Assembly (NCBI RefSeq): GCF_000204195.1
Contig: NZ_AFBG01000006.1
Location: forward strand, 62,001-126,000
DNA length: 64,000 nt
Reading direction: 5' to 3'
From: Acidovorax radicis N35
GTDB taxonomy: Bacteria; Pseudomonadota; Gammaproteobacteria; Burkholderiales; Burkholderiaceae_C
The notes under the pieces were generated by a model that worked only from the letters and a program-made list of their open reading frames with translations, was not told the DNA's origin and searched no databases. A program made the position numbers and the translations under genes. Shown one piece after another: positions 26,471 through 35,789 of this stretch (its first letter is position 1; each line of letters opens with the position of its first letter).

Positions 26471-27490
26471 TCAATCCGCCTTGAAACCCGTGGCCGCCAC
26501 CGCTTTGCCCCAGGTCACGGTGTCGGCGGCGATGGTGCGGGCAAAGTCCTGCTGGCTGGTGCCCGTCACGCGAAAGCCGGCCTCTTCCATCTTGGCCTTG
26601 CCTTCGGGCGACTGCACCGCCTTGACGATGTCGGCATTGAGCTTGGCAATGATCTCCGGCGGCGTCTTGGCCGGCGCCACGATGCCGAACCACGACGAGA
26701 ACTCCAGGTTGGCGTAGCCCTGCTCCTTGATGGTGGGCACGTCCGGCAGCGTGTTGGTGCGGGTGGCGCCCGTGGTGCCGAGCGCGGCCAGCTTGCCGGC
26801 CTTCACATTGGGTGCGGCCAGGCCCACGCTGGCGAATACCCCTTGCACATCGCCGCTGAACAGGCCGCCCAGCGCATCCGCCGTGTTCTTGTAGTGCACC
26901 GGCTCGGGCTTGAGCTTGACCGCATCGCCAAACATGAAGGCGCCGAAATGCCCGGGCGTGCCCGCTCCGAAGGTGGCCAGGAACAGGCCCTTTTGCTGCT
27001 TGGTCCAGTCCACGAACTCTTTTACGTTGCGCGCCGGCACCTTTTGCGGGTTGACCAGCAGCACAAAGTCGGAGGTAACCACCTGGCTCACGGCCGTGAA
27101 GTCCTTGGCCGGGTCGTAGGGCAGCTTGTTGTAGCTGCTGGGGGCAATGCTGAGCTGGCCCGTTTCGCCCAGCATCAGCGTGTAGCCGTCGGGCGCGGCA
27201 CGCGCGGCTTCGCTGGCGGCAATCAGGCCACCGGCACCTGGCTTGTTGTCCACGATCACGCCCGCGTTGCCCCAGCCCTCGGAGAGCTTTTGCGCCAGCA
27301 GGCGCGCCACGATGTCCGGGCCTGTGCCCGCAGGAAAGCCGACGATGATGCGCACGGGCTTGTTGGGGTACGTCGCCGCCCCCTGCGCCTGGGCACCGGC
27401 CCAGGGCATCAGCCCGGCGAGCAGGGCGGCGGCCAGAAGGGCGCGGCGTGGCGTGGCGATGAAAGAGGTGGGCTTGGCAGTGGTCTTCAT
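26471..27490 (-). CDS. Bug-family (tripartite tricarboxylate transporter) solute-binding protein
   Basis: A 339-residue periplasmic binding protein with a signal peptide (ends near 'MPWAGAQAQG'). The Bug signature is clear: 'YPNKPVRIIVGFPAGTGPDI', 'VARLLAQKLSEGWGNAGVIV', 'NKPGAGG', and later 'LPDVPTIKEQGYANLEFSSW'. Bug proteins bind carboxylates or aromatic acids in the periplasm. No TctA/TctB partner is encoded nearby, as is typical for the many Bug paralogues in these bacteria. A GGAGA site precedes the ATG. It lies between the DUF3237 gene and the esterase gene. Confidence 0.92.
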   Translation of the reverse strand: MKTTAKPTSFIATPRRALLAAALLAGLMPWAGAQAQGAATYPNKPVRIIVGFPAGTGPDIVARLLAQKLSEGWGNAGVIVDNKPGAGGLIAASEAARAAPDGYTLMLGETGQLSIAPSSYNKLPYDPAKDFTAVSQVVTSDFVLLVNPQKVPARNVKEFVDWTKQQKGLFLATFGAGTPGHFGAFMFGDAVKLKPEPVHYKNTADALGGLFSGDVQGVFASVGLAAPNVKAGKLAALGTTGATRTNTLPDVPTIKEQGYANLEFSSWFGIVAPAKTPPEIIAKLNADIVKAVQSPEGKAKMEEAGFRVTGTSQQDFARTIAADTVTWGKAVAATGFKAD

Positions 27491-27558
27491 GGATGTCTCC
27501 AGGGTTCTTGTACGTTGGGAAGATTCAAAAATTCAGAAATTGCCCGGGGTGCCGGGCG

Positions 27559-28036
27559 CTAGCGCAGCTCGAAAAAGTGCATGGCCACCGCATCCGGGTA
27601 GCGCGCGCCGGTGCCGACAAACATGCGCTCGGCGATCCAGCCAAGCGCTCTAGACGCCGTCTCAAAGCTCGGGCTGCAGCGGAAATAGATCTGCGCCGGG
27701 TCCACCGGCTCGCCGCGCACCAGGCGGGCGATCAGTTCGGCCGGGCCGGAGCGCACCGCCCGGTTCTGCACATAGATGAGATCGCCGCCATCGGTTTCGA
27801 GCACGTAGCGGGCGTCCAGCTCCGACAGCCGGTCGTTCACGATGAGCTGGAAGTCCGCGCCACCGGGCAGCACCCGGGCACTCCAGCCATCGCCGGTGGC
27901 GGTGCCGCCCAGGATGGGGATCAATCGCCGCAACCCGTGCACGGTGTGGCCCACCTCCTGGGGGGGGGCCGACCTCCACGCGCAGGTCGGCAAAAAATCG
28001 GAATTGCGGTTCGGGCAGGGGGATGAGGTCAGACAT
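27559..28036 (-). pseudogene. DUF3237 protein gene, split by a +1 frameshift at a G9 run
   Basis: The start 'MSDLIPLPEPQFRFFADLRV' (ATG at 28036) and the remainder ('HTVHGLRRLIPILGGTATGD', 'GWSARVLPGGADFQLIVND', 'YVLETDGGDLIYVQNRAVRS') are both good DUF3237 sequence but lie in different frames. The switch is at the run of nine G (27960-27968, plus strand). Eight would restore a 158-residue protein reading EVGPP-QEVGHTV. It is either a pseudogene, a phase-variable homopolymer, or an assembly error. It is the first gene of the Bug/esterase operon. Confidence 0.8.
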
Positions 28037-28071
28037 GGGACTTAGCGTAAGTCCCGTTGCCACCCAAGCCT

Positions 28072-28157
28072 GTCATCCCAGAGGATGACGGGATAACCCG
28101 GGCTTTCGGCAACAGAATCGGGGGCGTTTTCAGCGCACACTCCACGCTTTCGGCAAC
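28072..28157. promoter_or_regulatory. Candidate operator region between the LuxR gene and the esterase operon
   Basis: A perfect inverted repeat GTCATCC-CAGA-GGATGAC (28072-28089) and two direct copies of GCTTTCGGCAAC (28102-28113 and 28146-28157, 44 bases apart) lie in the 147-base divergent intergenic region. These are natural candidates for binding sites of the adjacent LuxR-type regulator. Confidence 0.45.
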
Positions 28158-28183
28158 GAACACTCCAATTTCCGACTTTTCCC

Positions 28184-29116
28184 ATGCGGCAGTGGCTCCC
28201 CCCCTCCCTGCAGAAAGCACCCGGCCGACAGGTGCTGCAAAACCCCGCCAGCGAAACCCTGGCGAGCATGGTCCACCGCCTGGGCGGCAATGGCTTTGCA
28301 ACCGGGCTGCTGCAGGACCTGGAGCCCGTGTTGCCTGCGGCATCGTGGTCGGTGTACCGCACAGGCCATCGCTGCAAGCCCACGCTGTTCATGTCGGCCA
28401 GCCGGGGCGTGCCCGACACCACGCAGGACTGTTGGTGGGCCTATCTGTCGGGCCCCTACCGCAGCGATAGCACCTGGGGCCGGGCTTTTGACGAAGCGCC
28501 GTTTGCCCAGCCCGAGACGCGGCTGTGCCACGTCACGGCCACCGAGGTGGAGGGCGAACACCGTGCCCGGGTGTATGAGGCCCACGGCGTGGCCGAGCGT
28601 GTGTCGGTGGTCGAATACGAAAGCGATGGCTCGGTGTTCGCCGTCAACTTCTACCGCCACCAGCACCAGCGGGCGTTCAGCGACCGGCAGATCGGCGCGT
28701 TCGAGTCCGTGGCGCCCGTGCTGCTGGCCCTCACGCGCAAACACATTGTTCTGTCGCACCCGTTTCCACCTGCTGCCACGGCTGCCTGGCGAACAGAGGA
28801 CAGCCGCCCAGGCCCGGCAACGTTGACCGTGAATACATCGGGCGCCCCCGCACTCCTGCCAGCCGACGCCGCACTCGCCCCGCTGGCCGCCGATGGGCTG
28901 CCGGTGCTCCGCATGCGCCTGATGCGCCTGCAGTCCGAGCTGACCGACCGCGAACTGGACGTGTGCGCCCGGCTGCTGCAGGGCATGACGCACGAGGGCA
29001 TTGCCAGCGACCTGGGCCTGAGCGTGCCCACCGTCAAGACCTACCGCAACCGCGCCTTTGCGCGCCTGGGCATCCACTTTCGCAACGAGCTGTTTGCGCG
29101 GGTGCTGGGCGGATAG
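28184..29116 (+). CDS. LuxR-family transcriptional regulator
   Basis: A 310-residue protein. The C-terminal LuxR/GerE helix-turn-helix is 'LTDRELDVCARLLQGMTHEG', 'IASDLGLSVPTVKTYRNRAF' and 'ARLGIHFRNELF'. The N-terminal ~200 residues may be a ligand-sensing domain without a recognised acyl-homoserine-lactone pocket. It is divergent from the DUF3237-Bug-esterase operon and most likely regulates it. Confidence 0.85.
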   Translation: MRQWLPPSLQKAPGRQVLQNPASETLASMVHRLGGNGFATGLLQDLEPVLPAASWSVYRTGHRCKPTLFMSASRGVPDTTQDCWWAYLSGPYRSDSTWGRAFDEAPFAQPETRLCHVTATEVEGEHRARVYEAHGVAERVSVVEYESDGSVFAVNFYRHQHQRAFSDRQIGAFESVAPVLLALTRKHIVLSHPFPPAATAAWRTEDSRPGPATLTVNTSGAPALLPADAALAPLAADGLPVLRMRLMRLQSELTDRELDVCARLLQGMTHEGIASDLGLSVPTVKTYRNRAFARLGIHFRNELFARVLGG

Positions 29117-29142
29117 AAAGGGCCTCCCCCGCTCTCACAATC

Positions 29143-29586
29143 TCAGACGCCCGGCGACCATGGCGGTGGTCGTCGCCGGATGGTCTGCGCCTTCACGATG
29201 GCCGTGCTCGTCTGCGCCTTGTCGGCAATGCGGTCCAGCACGCCGTCGAGCTGCTCGATGGAACGCACATACACCCGGGCGACAAAGCAGTCGTCGCCGG
29301 TGACCTTGTCGCACTCGCAGAACTCGGGCGTCTCCTGGATCAACTTCTCCACCGCCGCCAGCTGGCCCGGCAGCGGCTTGATACGCACGATGGCCTGCAG
29401 CTGATAGCCCAGAGCGCGCGGTTCGATGTCCACCGTGAACGCGCGGACCACCCCGCGCTCCTCGAGCCGCCGCAGTCGCTCGGACACGCTGGGCGACGAC
29501 AGGCCCACACGTTCGCCCAGCACCTTGAGTGAAGTGCGGGAGTCCTGGTGCAGCACGGTCAGGATGGCCTGGTCGATGGAATCCAT
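29143..29586 (-). CDS. Lrp/AsnC-family transcriptional regulator
   Basis: A 147-residue regulator. The N-terminal winged HTH is 'IDQAILTVLHQDSRTSLKVL' and 'GERVGLSSPSVSERLRRLEE'. The C-terminal RAM ligand-binding domain includes 'EFCECDKVTGDDCFVARVYV'. It is divergent from an EamA transporter 134 bases away, a standard arrangement in which an Lrp-type protein senses an amino acid and controls its exporter. Confidence 0.92.
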   Translation of the reverse strand: MDSIDQAILTVLHQDSRTSLKVLGERVGLSSPSVSERLRRLEERGVVRAFTVDIEPRALGYQLQAIVRIKPLPGQLAAVEKLIQETPEFCECDKVTGDDCFVARVYVRSIEQLDGVLDRIADKAQTSTAIVKAQTIRRRPPPWSPGV

Positions 29587-29720
29587 GGAAAGCAGCTCCT
29601 CAAAGTCAATGGTTGCCTCAGATTATGAGGTCGTATTGAATAAATGCCTTTCATCATCCATTCCACGCACAGGCCCGTTTTCCTATAGTCATTCCATCAA
29701 CTCACGGATGGAGTGACCCC

Positions 29721-30629
29721 ATGGACAAGAAAACGCAAGGCACGCTGGAGATGGGCACCGCCATGGCCATATCGGGCACCATCGGCTGGTTTGTCGTGGA
29801 ATCCGGCCTGCCGGCGCTGAACGTGGTGTTCTGGCGCTGCGTGTTCGGCGCGGCCACGCTGGCGGCCGTGTGCGCCGCCATGGGCCTGCTGCGCGGCGTG
29901 TTGACCTGGCGCACGGCAGCGTGGGCGGCCCTGGGGGGCGTGGCCATCGTCACCAACTGGCTCCTGCTGTTTGGGGCGTATTCGCACGCTTCCATTTCGA
30001 TTGCCACGGCGGTCTACAACACCCAGCCCTTCATGCTGGTGCTGTTTGGCGCCCTGCTCTTTGGCGAGCGCATCACTCCGACCAAGCTCAGCTGGCTGGC
30101 CCTGGCATTCGGCGGCATGCTGCTCATCGTGCAGGCCCGGCCCGGCGCGAGCCAGGGCGGCACACACTATGCGCTGGGCATCGCCATGGCGCTCGGTGCT
30201 GCCTTCTTCTGGGCCATAGCCTCGGTGATCGCCAAACGCCTCACCGGCACGCCGCCCCACCTCATTGCCCTGGTACAGGTCTGCGTGGGCGTGCTCCTGC
30301 TGGCGCCGTTTGCCAACCTGGGTGCCCCCCCGCAGGGTGCCCGCACCTGGCTGCTGCTGATCACGGTGGGCGTGGTGCACACGGGCCTCATGTACATCCT
30401 GCTGTACGGCGCCGTGCAGAAGCTGCCCACCTACCTGCAGGGCGCGCTGTCCTTCATCTATCCAGTGGTGGCGATTGGCGTGGACTTTGTCGCGTTTGGT
30501 CACCGGCTGCAGCCTGCCCAGTGGCTGGGAGCCGCCGCCATCCTGCTCGCTGCGGCCGCCATGCACCTGCAAGGTAGCCGGCCCCGGGCGACGACCGCCG
30601 CACAACCGGCGGCACAAGGGGCCAAATAG
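29721..30629 (+). CDS. DMT/EamA-family transporter, probable amino-acid or metabolite exporter
   Basis: A 302-residue, ten-helix inner-membrane protein with two EamA halves. 'AISGTIGWFVVESGLPALNV' plus 'VFWRCVFGAATLAAV' begins the first, and 'ALGAAFFWAIASVIAKRLTG' the second; 'LLFGERITPTKLSWLALAFG' is characteristic. GGATGGAG precedes the ATG. The divergent Lrp-type gene suggests amino-acid-responsive expression; the substrate is not known. Confidence 0.9.
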   Translation: MDKKTQGTLEMGTAMAISGTIGWFVVESGLPALNVVFWRCVFGAATLAAVCAAMGLLRGVLTWRTAAWAALGGVAIVTNWLLLFGAYSHASISIATAVYNTQPFMLVLFGALLFGERITPTKLSWLALAFGGMLLIVQARPGASQGGTHYALGIAMALGAAFFWAIASVIAKRLTGTPPHLIALVQVCVGVLLLAPFANLGAPPQGARTWLLLITVGVVHTGLMYILLYGAVQKLPTYLQGALSFIYPVVAIGVDFVAFGHRLQPAQWLGAAAILLAAAAMHLQGSRPRATTAAQPAAQGAK

Positions 30630-30679
30630 CGCCGCATCCCGCCAGGCCCAGCCCACGGGCACGGCACAATCACCGGCCA

Positions 30680-33523
30680 GTGACACACCCCGGTGACCTC
30701 CCTTCCCCCGCCGAGCCGCCCGCGCCGCCGCGATCCGACCGCCAGGCGGTGATCGCCGCCTGGGTGACCGCCCTGCGCCGCCAGGCCAATGCAGCAGCGC
30801 TGAAGGCCCTGCCCCCGCTGACGGACGCCGAGGCTGCACGCGTGATGGGGTTGATGCGGGGCGACGAGACCGACACAGAGACTGTCACGCCACGCACCCA
30901 GCGGACCGCGCCACCGCCCGGCATCGCCACCGGGCACTTCCGCCCGCGCATCACACTGATGACGCTGGGCCGTGGCGACGGCCTGCTGGGCCTCAAGCCC
31001 CAGGGCAAGATGGGGCCGCGTGGCGACAGCGTGACGCTGGCCCAGATCGACTGGACCTACCGCACCCAAGAAACGCCGCCGGGTGCCATCGCCTGGCAAA
31101 CACCCGCCCCTACCTCCATCCTCAACTCGCGCCCCGCCCCGCTGCAGGACCTGTACGACACCGGCGGTCCCGTGGTGCGCATGCAGCGCGACGTGGCGGC
31201 CGAGTCGGACGCCATGGACCTGGTGTGGGACCTGGGCCTGCTGCCCGTGGACGCCCGCTCGCTGCAATGGCGCAACCGCGATGCTGCAGCCAGCCTGGGC
31301 CCGCTGTGGACGCTGGCACAGGAGGCCTTCTTTGGCGACTTCTGGGCCGAGCAGATCCCCAAACTCCGCGCCAGAGGCTGGAGCGTGGTGGTGCAACCGG
31401 GCTTCGCGCACGAAAGCGTGCCCGTGTTGCGCTGGAAGCTGCACATTGCCCCCGACACCGGCGAACTGCTGGGCAAGGAAGTGGATGGCCCACTCGGCCC
31501 ACGCGAGCGCCCCGTGCAAAAACTGCAGCTGCCCGAGCGCGAAGGCCCCTGGTTGCTCAGCCTGGGTATCGAGATCGACGGCGAAACACTTGACCTGGCC
31601 CCCATGCTGGCCGACCTGCTGCGCCGCGACGCACGCTGGCTCAATGCCCGGCAGATGGCCGCCATTGACGACATCGCCATCATTTCGCTGCGCGCCCCGG
31701 GCGGCAAACGCATCGACGCGCCCGCCGGCCCGCTCAAGGCCATCGTGGGGGCCATGGTGGATCTGCTGACCGACCCGACCCGCAACCAGCGCAAGGACGG
31801 CGACCCGCTGCACCTGGGTGCGTGGGAGGCCCGCCGTATCGAGGCACTGCGTGCCGGGCTGGTGTTGGCCCACCGCGTGGGCACGGTCAATGGCTGGAAC
31901 AACGATTGGCAGTTGCAGGGTGATCTGGGCCTGGCGCAGCTGGCCCGGCGCCTGCGCACCATCGGCACGCCCCAGCCCGTGGCCGCACCGCAGGGCTTGC
32001 AGGTGCAACTGCGCCCCTATCAACGGGAAGGCCTGGCCTGGCTGCAGTACCTGCGCGCCCAGGGGCTGGGCGGCATCCTGGCCGACGACATGGGCCTGGG
32101 CAAAACCGCGCAGGCGCTGGCCCACGTACTGCTCGAAAAGGAGGCCGGGCGCCTCACCCGCCCGGCCCTCGTGGTGCTGCCCACCTCGCTGCTCTTCAAC
32201 TGGCAGGCCGAGGCCGCGCGCATGGCTCCTAGCCTGCGCGTGTTGGCGCTGCATGGCGCCGGCCGAGGCCAGCACTATCTGCAGATGGCCGACCACGATC
32301 TGGTGCTGACCACCTACCCGCTGCTCTGGCGCGACGTGGAGGCACTCGCCGCGCAGCCGTTCCACCTGCTGATCCTGGACGAAGCGCAGATGGTGAAAAA
32401 CGCCGGCAGCCGCAGCGCCCGCGCCTTGCGCAGGCTGCAGGCTCCGCACCTGCTGTGCCTGACGGGCACGCCGCTCGAAAACCACCTGGGCGAGCTGTGG
32501 GCCCAGTTCGACTTTTTGATGCCCGGCTTTCTGGGCGATGTGCGCAGCTTCAACGCCCGCTGGCGCAAGCCCATCGAGGAAAACGGTGAAACCCTGCGCG
32601 CCCAGCTCCTGTCGCAGCGCGTGCGCCCCTTCATCCTGCGCCGCCGCAAGCAGGACGTGGCCACCGAACTGCCGCCGCGCACCGAGGTCATCCAGCGCGT
32701 GCAACTGCAGGGCAAGCAGCGCGAGCTGTACGAGGCCGTGCGCACCACCGCCGACAAGCAGGTGCGCCGCGCGCTGGAGCGCCAGAGTTTCGACGGCGCG
32801 CAGATCACCATCCTTGATGCCCTGCTCAAGCTGCGCCAGGTCTGCTGCGACCCACGCTTGGTGAAAGGCACCACGAAGACCGCGCAAACGATGGAACGCG
32901 CCAAGCTCGAACTGCTGGCCGACATGCTGCCCGCCCTGGTCGAGGAAGGGCGCCGCGTGCTGGTGTTCTCGCAGTTCACTGAAATGCTCGCGCTGGCGGC
33001 CGAGTTGCTCGACACCCTGGCCCTGCCCTACCTCACCCTCACGGGCCAGACACCGCCCCGCCAGCGCGGCGCTGTCGTCAAGAGTTTTCAGGCGCAGGAC
33101 GACACCAGCGCGCCCATCCTGCTCGCCAGCCTCAAGGCCGGTGGTCTGGGCCTGAACCTCACCGCCGCAGACACAGTGATCCACCTCGACCCCTGGTGGA
33201 ACCCCGCCGTGGAAGAACAAGCCACGGCCCGCGCCCACCGCATCGGGCAGGACCAGCCCGTGTTTGTCTACAAGCTGGTGGTGGAAGGCAGCATCGAAGA
33301 ACGCATGCTGGAGCTGCAAGCCCGCAAGGCCGCGCTGGCCCAGGGCGTGCTGGGCCATGACGCCGAAGGCGCGGTCAAATTCAGCGAGGCCGACCTGCAC
33401 GCCCTGCTGGCGCCACTCACCGAACCGGCCAACAACCCGCTGGGCATTCCGGGTGAAGACGCGCTGCGCTGGGGCGGCACGGGCAAACGGCGGCCCCGGC
33501 CATTGCAGCCGCCTGAAATTTGA
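30680..33523 (+). CDS. SNF2-family DEAD/DEAH helicase-like ATPase
   Basis: A 947-residue protein. The N-terminal ~430 residues are poorly conserved. The SNF2 motor shows the Walker A 'GGILADDMGLGKTAQALAHV', motif II DEAQ ('LLILDEAQMVKNAGSRSA'), 'LCLTGTPLENHLGELWAQFD', and the C-terminal lobe 'GGLGLNLTAADTVIHLDPWW' and 'ATARAHRIGQDQPVFVYKLV'. Such bacterial SNF2 proteins bind RNA polymerase (RapA) or remodel DNA-protein complexes; this one is closer to the plain bacterial SNF2 type than to RapA. It starts with GTG at 30680; no better start is obvious. Confidence 0.88.
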   Translation: MTHPGDLPSPAEPPAPPRSDRQAVIAAWVTALRRQANAAALKALPPLTDAEAARVMGLMRGDETDTETVTPRTQRTAPPPGIATGHFRPRITLMTLGRGDGLLGLKPQGKMGPRGDSVTLAQIDWTYRTQETPPGAIAWQTPAPTSILNSRPAPLQDLYDTGGPVVRMQRDVAAESDAMDLVWDLGLLPVDARSLQWRNRDAAASLGPLWTLAQEAFFGDFWAEQIPKLRARGWSVVVQPGFAHESVPVLRWKLHIAPDTGELLGKEVDGPLGPRERPVQKLQLPEREGPWLLSLGIEIDGETLDLAPMLADLLRRDARWLNARQMAAIDDIAIISLRAPGGKRIDAPAGPLKAIVGAMVDLLTDPTRNQRKDGDPLHLGAWEARRIEALRAGLVLAHRVGTVNGWNNDWQLQGDLGLAQLARRLRTIGTPQPVAAPQGLQVQLRPYQREGLAWLQYLRAQGLGGILADDMGLGKTAQALAHVLLEKEAGRLTRPALVVLPTSLLFNWQAEAARMAPSLRVLALHGAGRGQHYLQMADHDLVLTTYPLLWRDVEALAAQPFHLLILDEAQMVKNAGSRSARALRRLQAPHLLCLTGTPLENHLGELWAQFDFLMPGFLGDVRSFNARWRKPIEENGETLRAQLLSQRVRPFILRRRKQDVATELPPRTEVIQRVQLQGKQRELYEAVRTTADKQVRRALERQSFDGAQITILDALLKLRQVCCDPRLVKGTTKTAQTMERAKLELLADMLPALVEEGRRVLVFSQFTEMLALAAELLDTLALPYLTLTGQTPPRQRGAVVKSFQAQDDTSAPILLASLKAGGLGLNLTAADTVIHLDPWWNPAVEEQATARAHRIGQDQPVFVYKLVVEGSIEERMLELQARKAALAQGVLGHDAEGAVKFSEADLHALLAPLTEPANNPLGIPGEDALRWGGTGKRRPRPLQPPEI

Positions 33524-33529
33524 TTGTTT

Positions 33530-33576
33530 TTGGCCGCTAGCGCTTATTGATAAAGCGCAAATAGCTATCAAAATAG
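33530..33576. repeat. Dispersed palindromic repeat, copy 5 (near consensus)
   Basis: The clearest copy: TAGCGCTTATTGATAAAGCG followed by CAAATAGCTATCAAAAT. It lies just downstream of the SNF2 gene, and the hairpin may act as a terminator. Confidence 0.85.
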
Positions 33577-33704
33577 GAGCAAATCAGATCTGAGGCCCTT
33601 GGCCTCCGAAAAGCGCAGAATTCAAAAGCAAGCTTCGGAGTGCGCCCCGCCCACCCCGTCCCTAGAGTGCATGGCATCGCAATCTACCTTGTGAGCCATC
33701 CACC

Positions 33705-34895
33705 ATGAACCTGAACACCCTCCACCGCAGCGCCAACGCCCTGGCCCAATCTTTCGTCGCCATGCCCAGCCGCGCTACCCCCTCCGCCAAGGCTGCACAG
33801 GCCGCCGCCACCCAGGCCGACCCGCGCTGGGCGGCGGTGGTGGCGCGCAGCGCGGCGGCGGACGGCCGCTTCTGGTATTCGGTGCAGACCACGGGCGTGT
33901 ACTGCCGCCCCAGTTGCGCGGCGCGCGCCCCCCGGCCTGAGAACGTGCGGTTCCATGCCAGCTGCGCAGAGGCTGAAGCCGCCGGCTTTCGCCCCTGCCA
34001 GCGCTGCAGGCCCCAGCAGCCCACGGCGCTGTCGCACCATGCCGCGCTGGTCACCGAAGCCTGCCGCCTCATCGAAAGCGCTGCGGCGAACGGCGCGCCC
34101 ACCCTCGGTGCGCTGGCCGCGCAAGTGGGCCTGAGCGCATCGCACCTGCACCGCATCTTCAAGCAGGCCACGGGACTCACGCCCAAGGCCTATGCAGCCG
34201 CCCAGCGCGCGCAGCGCCTGCGCAGCGCACTCGGCGAGCAGCCCACGGCCTCGGTGACGGACGCGATCTACGGCGCGGGTTACCAGTCCAGCAGCCGCTT
34301 TTATGAACAATCGGCCCAGGTACTGGGCATGACGCCCAGCCACTACCGTGCAGGCGGTGCGGCGCAGGACATCCGGTTTGCCATTGGCCAGTGCTCGCTG
34401 GGTGCCATCTTGGTGGCGCAAAGCGCCCGGGGCATCTGCGCGATCTTGCTGGGGGACGATGCCGACACCCTGGCGCGCGACCTGCAGGACCGGTTTGCGC
34501 ACGCCAACCTGATCGGTGGCGATGCCGCGTTTGAAACGCTGGTGGCGCAGGTGGTGGCGTTTGTCGAGGCCCCGGGCCTGGGGCTGCACCTGCCGCTGGA
34601 TGTGCGCGGCACGGCGTTTCAGCAGCGGGTGTGGCAGGCGCTGCAAACCATTCCTGCGGGGCAGACCGCCAGCTATGCCGAGGTGGCCCAGCGCATCGGC
34701 GCGCCCACTGCCGTGCGGGCCGTGGCGCAGGCCTGTGCGGCCAATGCGCTGGCGGTGGCCATTCCCTGCCACCGGGTGGTGAAAAGCGATGGCGCGCTGT
34801 CAGGCTACCGCTGGGGCGTAGAGCGCAAACGTGCATTGCTCACGCGCGAATCCGCCACGGAGCCCGCACAGCAGCGGGCGGAGAAGGTGGCATGA
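33705..34895 (+). CDS. ada: Ada-type bifunctional regulator/methylated-DNA--cysteine methyltransferase
   Basis: A 396-residue three-part alkylation-response protein. The N-terminal zinc/methylphosphotriester domain has 'TGVYCRPSCAARAP' and 'FRPCQRCRPQQP' (four Cys). The AraC-type domain has 'VGLSASHLHRIFKQATGLTP' and 'GYQSSSRFYEQSAQVLGMTP'. The C-terminal O6-methylguanine methyltransferase has the active-site PCHR in 'AIPCHRVVKSDGALSGYRWG'. It reverses O6-methylguanine and activates alkylation-repair genes. About 45 extra residues precede the zinc domain. It overlaps the next gene by four bases. Confidence 0.95.
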   Translation: MNLNTLHRSANALAQSFVAMPSRATPSAKAAQAAATQADPRWAAVVARSAAADGRFWYSVQTTGVYCRPSCAARAPRPENVRFHASCAEAEAAGFRPCQRCRPQQPTALSHHAALVTEACRLIESAAANGAPTLGALAAQVGLSASHLHRIFKQATGLTPKAYAAAQRAQRLRSALGEQPTASVTDAIYGAGYQSSSRFYEQSAQVLGMTPSHYRAGGAAQDIRFAIGQCSLGAILVAQSARGICAILLGDDADTLARDLQDRFAHANLIGGDAAFETLVAQVVAFVEAPGLGLHLPLDVRGTAFQQRVWQALQTIPAGQTASYAEVAQRIGAPTAVRAVAQACAANALAVAIPCHRVVKSDGALSGYRWGVERKRALLTRESATEPAQQRAEKVA

Positions 34896-35647
34896 GCGCT
34901 ATCCCACTGCCCACCTCACCTGCCTTGCAAAACAGCGAATGGGTACAACGCGCGGCCGCCATAGACTGGCATGCGGCCGCCGAGGCCCTGCACCAACAGG
35001 GCAACGCCGTGCTGCCCCAACTGCTGGGCGCCGCCGAATGTGCGGCCGTGGCCCGGCTGTACGGCAGCGCCGACGCCACCACCTTCCGCAGCCGCGTGGT
35101 GATGCAGCGCCACGGCTTCGGCCAGGGCGAATACCGGTATTTCAGCTACCCCCTGCCCCGCCTTGTCGCCGGGTTGCGCGAGGCGCTGTACCCACACCTG
35201 GCGCCCATCGCCAACCAGTGGAACACCGCCATGGGCATCGACGTACGCTACCCCGCCCGGCATGCCGACTTCATTGCCCGCTGCCACGCCGCAGGCCAGG
35301 TGCGCCCCACCCCGCTGCTGCTGCAGTACGGCCCTGGCGACTACAACTGCCTGCACCAGGACCTGTATGGCGAGCATGTGTTCCCGCTGCAGGTGGCGAT
35401 TCTGCTGTCGGAGCCCGGGCGCGACTTCACCGGCGGCGAATTCGTGCTGACCGAGCAGCGCCCGCGCATGCAGTCGCGGGCCGAGGTGGTGCCTCTGCGC
35501 CAAGGCGACGCCGTGGTGTTTGCCGTGCACCACCGTCCCGTGCAAGGCACACGTGGGCCGTACCGCGTGCAGATGCGCCATGGCGTGAGCCGGTTGCGCA
35601 GCGGGCAGCGGCACACGCTGGGCGTGATCTTTCACGATGCTGAATGA
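34892..35647 (+). CDS. 2-oxoglutarate/Fe(II)-dependent oxygenase in the ada-alkB cluster
   Basis: A 251-residue non-haem iron oxygenase. The iron ligands are probably His and Asp in 'YNCLHQDLYGEHVFPLQVAI' and a distal His in 'FAVHHRPV' or 'MRHGVSR'. 'LLSEPGRDFTGGEFVLTEQ' is typical of this uncharacterised prolyl-hydroxylase-like group. It starts with ATGA overlapping the ada stop and is followed by alkB, so it is probably part of the alkylation response. Its substrate is not known. Confidence 0.85.
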   Translation: MSAIPLPTSPALQNSEWVQRAAAIDWHAAAEALHQQGNAVLPQLLGAAECAAVARLYGSADATTFRSRVVMQRHGFGQGEYRYFSYPLPRLVAGLREALYPHLAPIANQWNTAMGIDVRYPARHADFIARCHAAGQVRPTPLLLQYGPGDYNCLHQDLYGEHVFPLQVAILLSEPGRDFTGGEFVLTEQRPRMQSRAEVVPLRQGDAVVFAVHHRPVQGTRGPYRVQMRHGVSRLRSGQRHTLGVIFHDAE

Positions 35648-35789
35648 TGTTCCCCCTGTGCCGCTTCGCATTTTCCCCTCCGGGGGCGCCACCGGTGGCC
35701 CGGCGAAGCCGGTTCCACGGTGGCACTGGCATGGCGCGTGCCAGTGGCGACGGCTGCGGGCCACACTGCCGCCATGGATTGCCACCTCT

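Noticed and set aside
35648-35789. GC-rich interval between the 2OG oxygenase and alkB as a gene
   Set aside because: The alkB frame extends upstream through it, but the residues have no family match and the stretch looks like the GC-rich intergenic filler (CCCCTCCGGGGG hairpin) common in this kind of genome.
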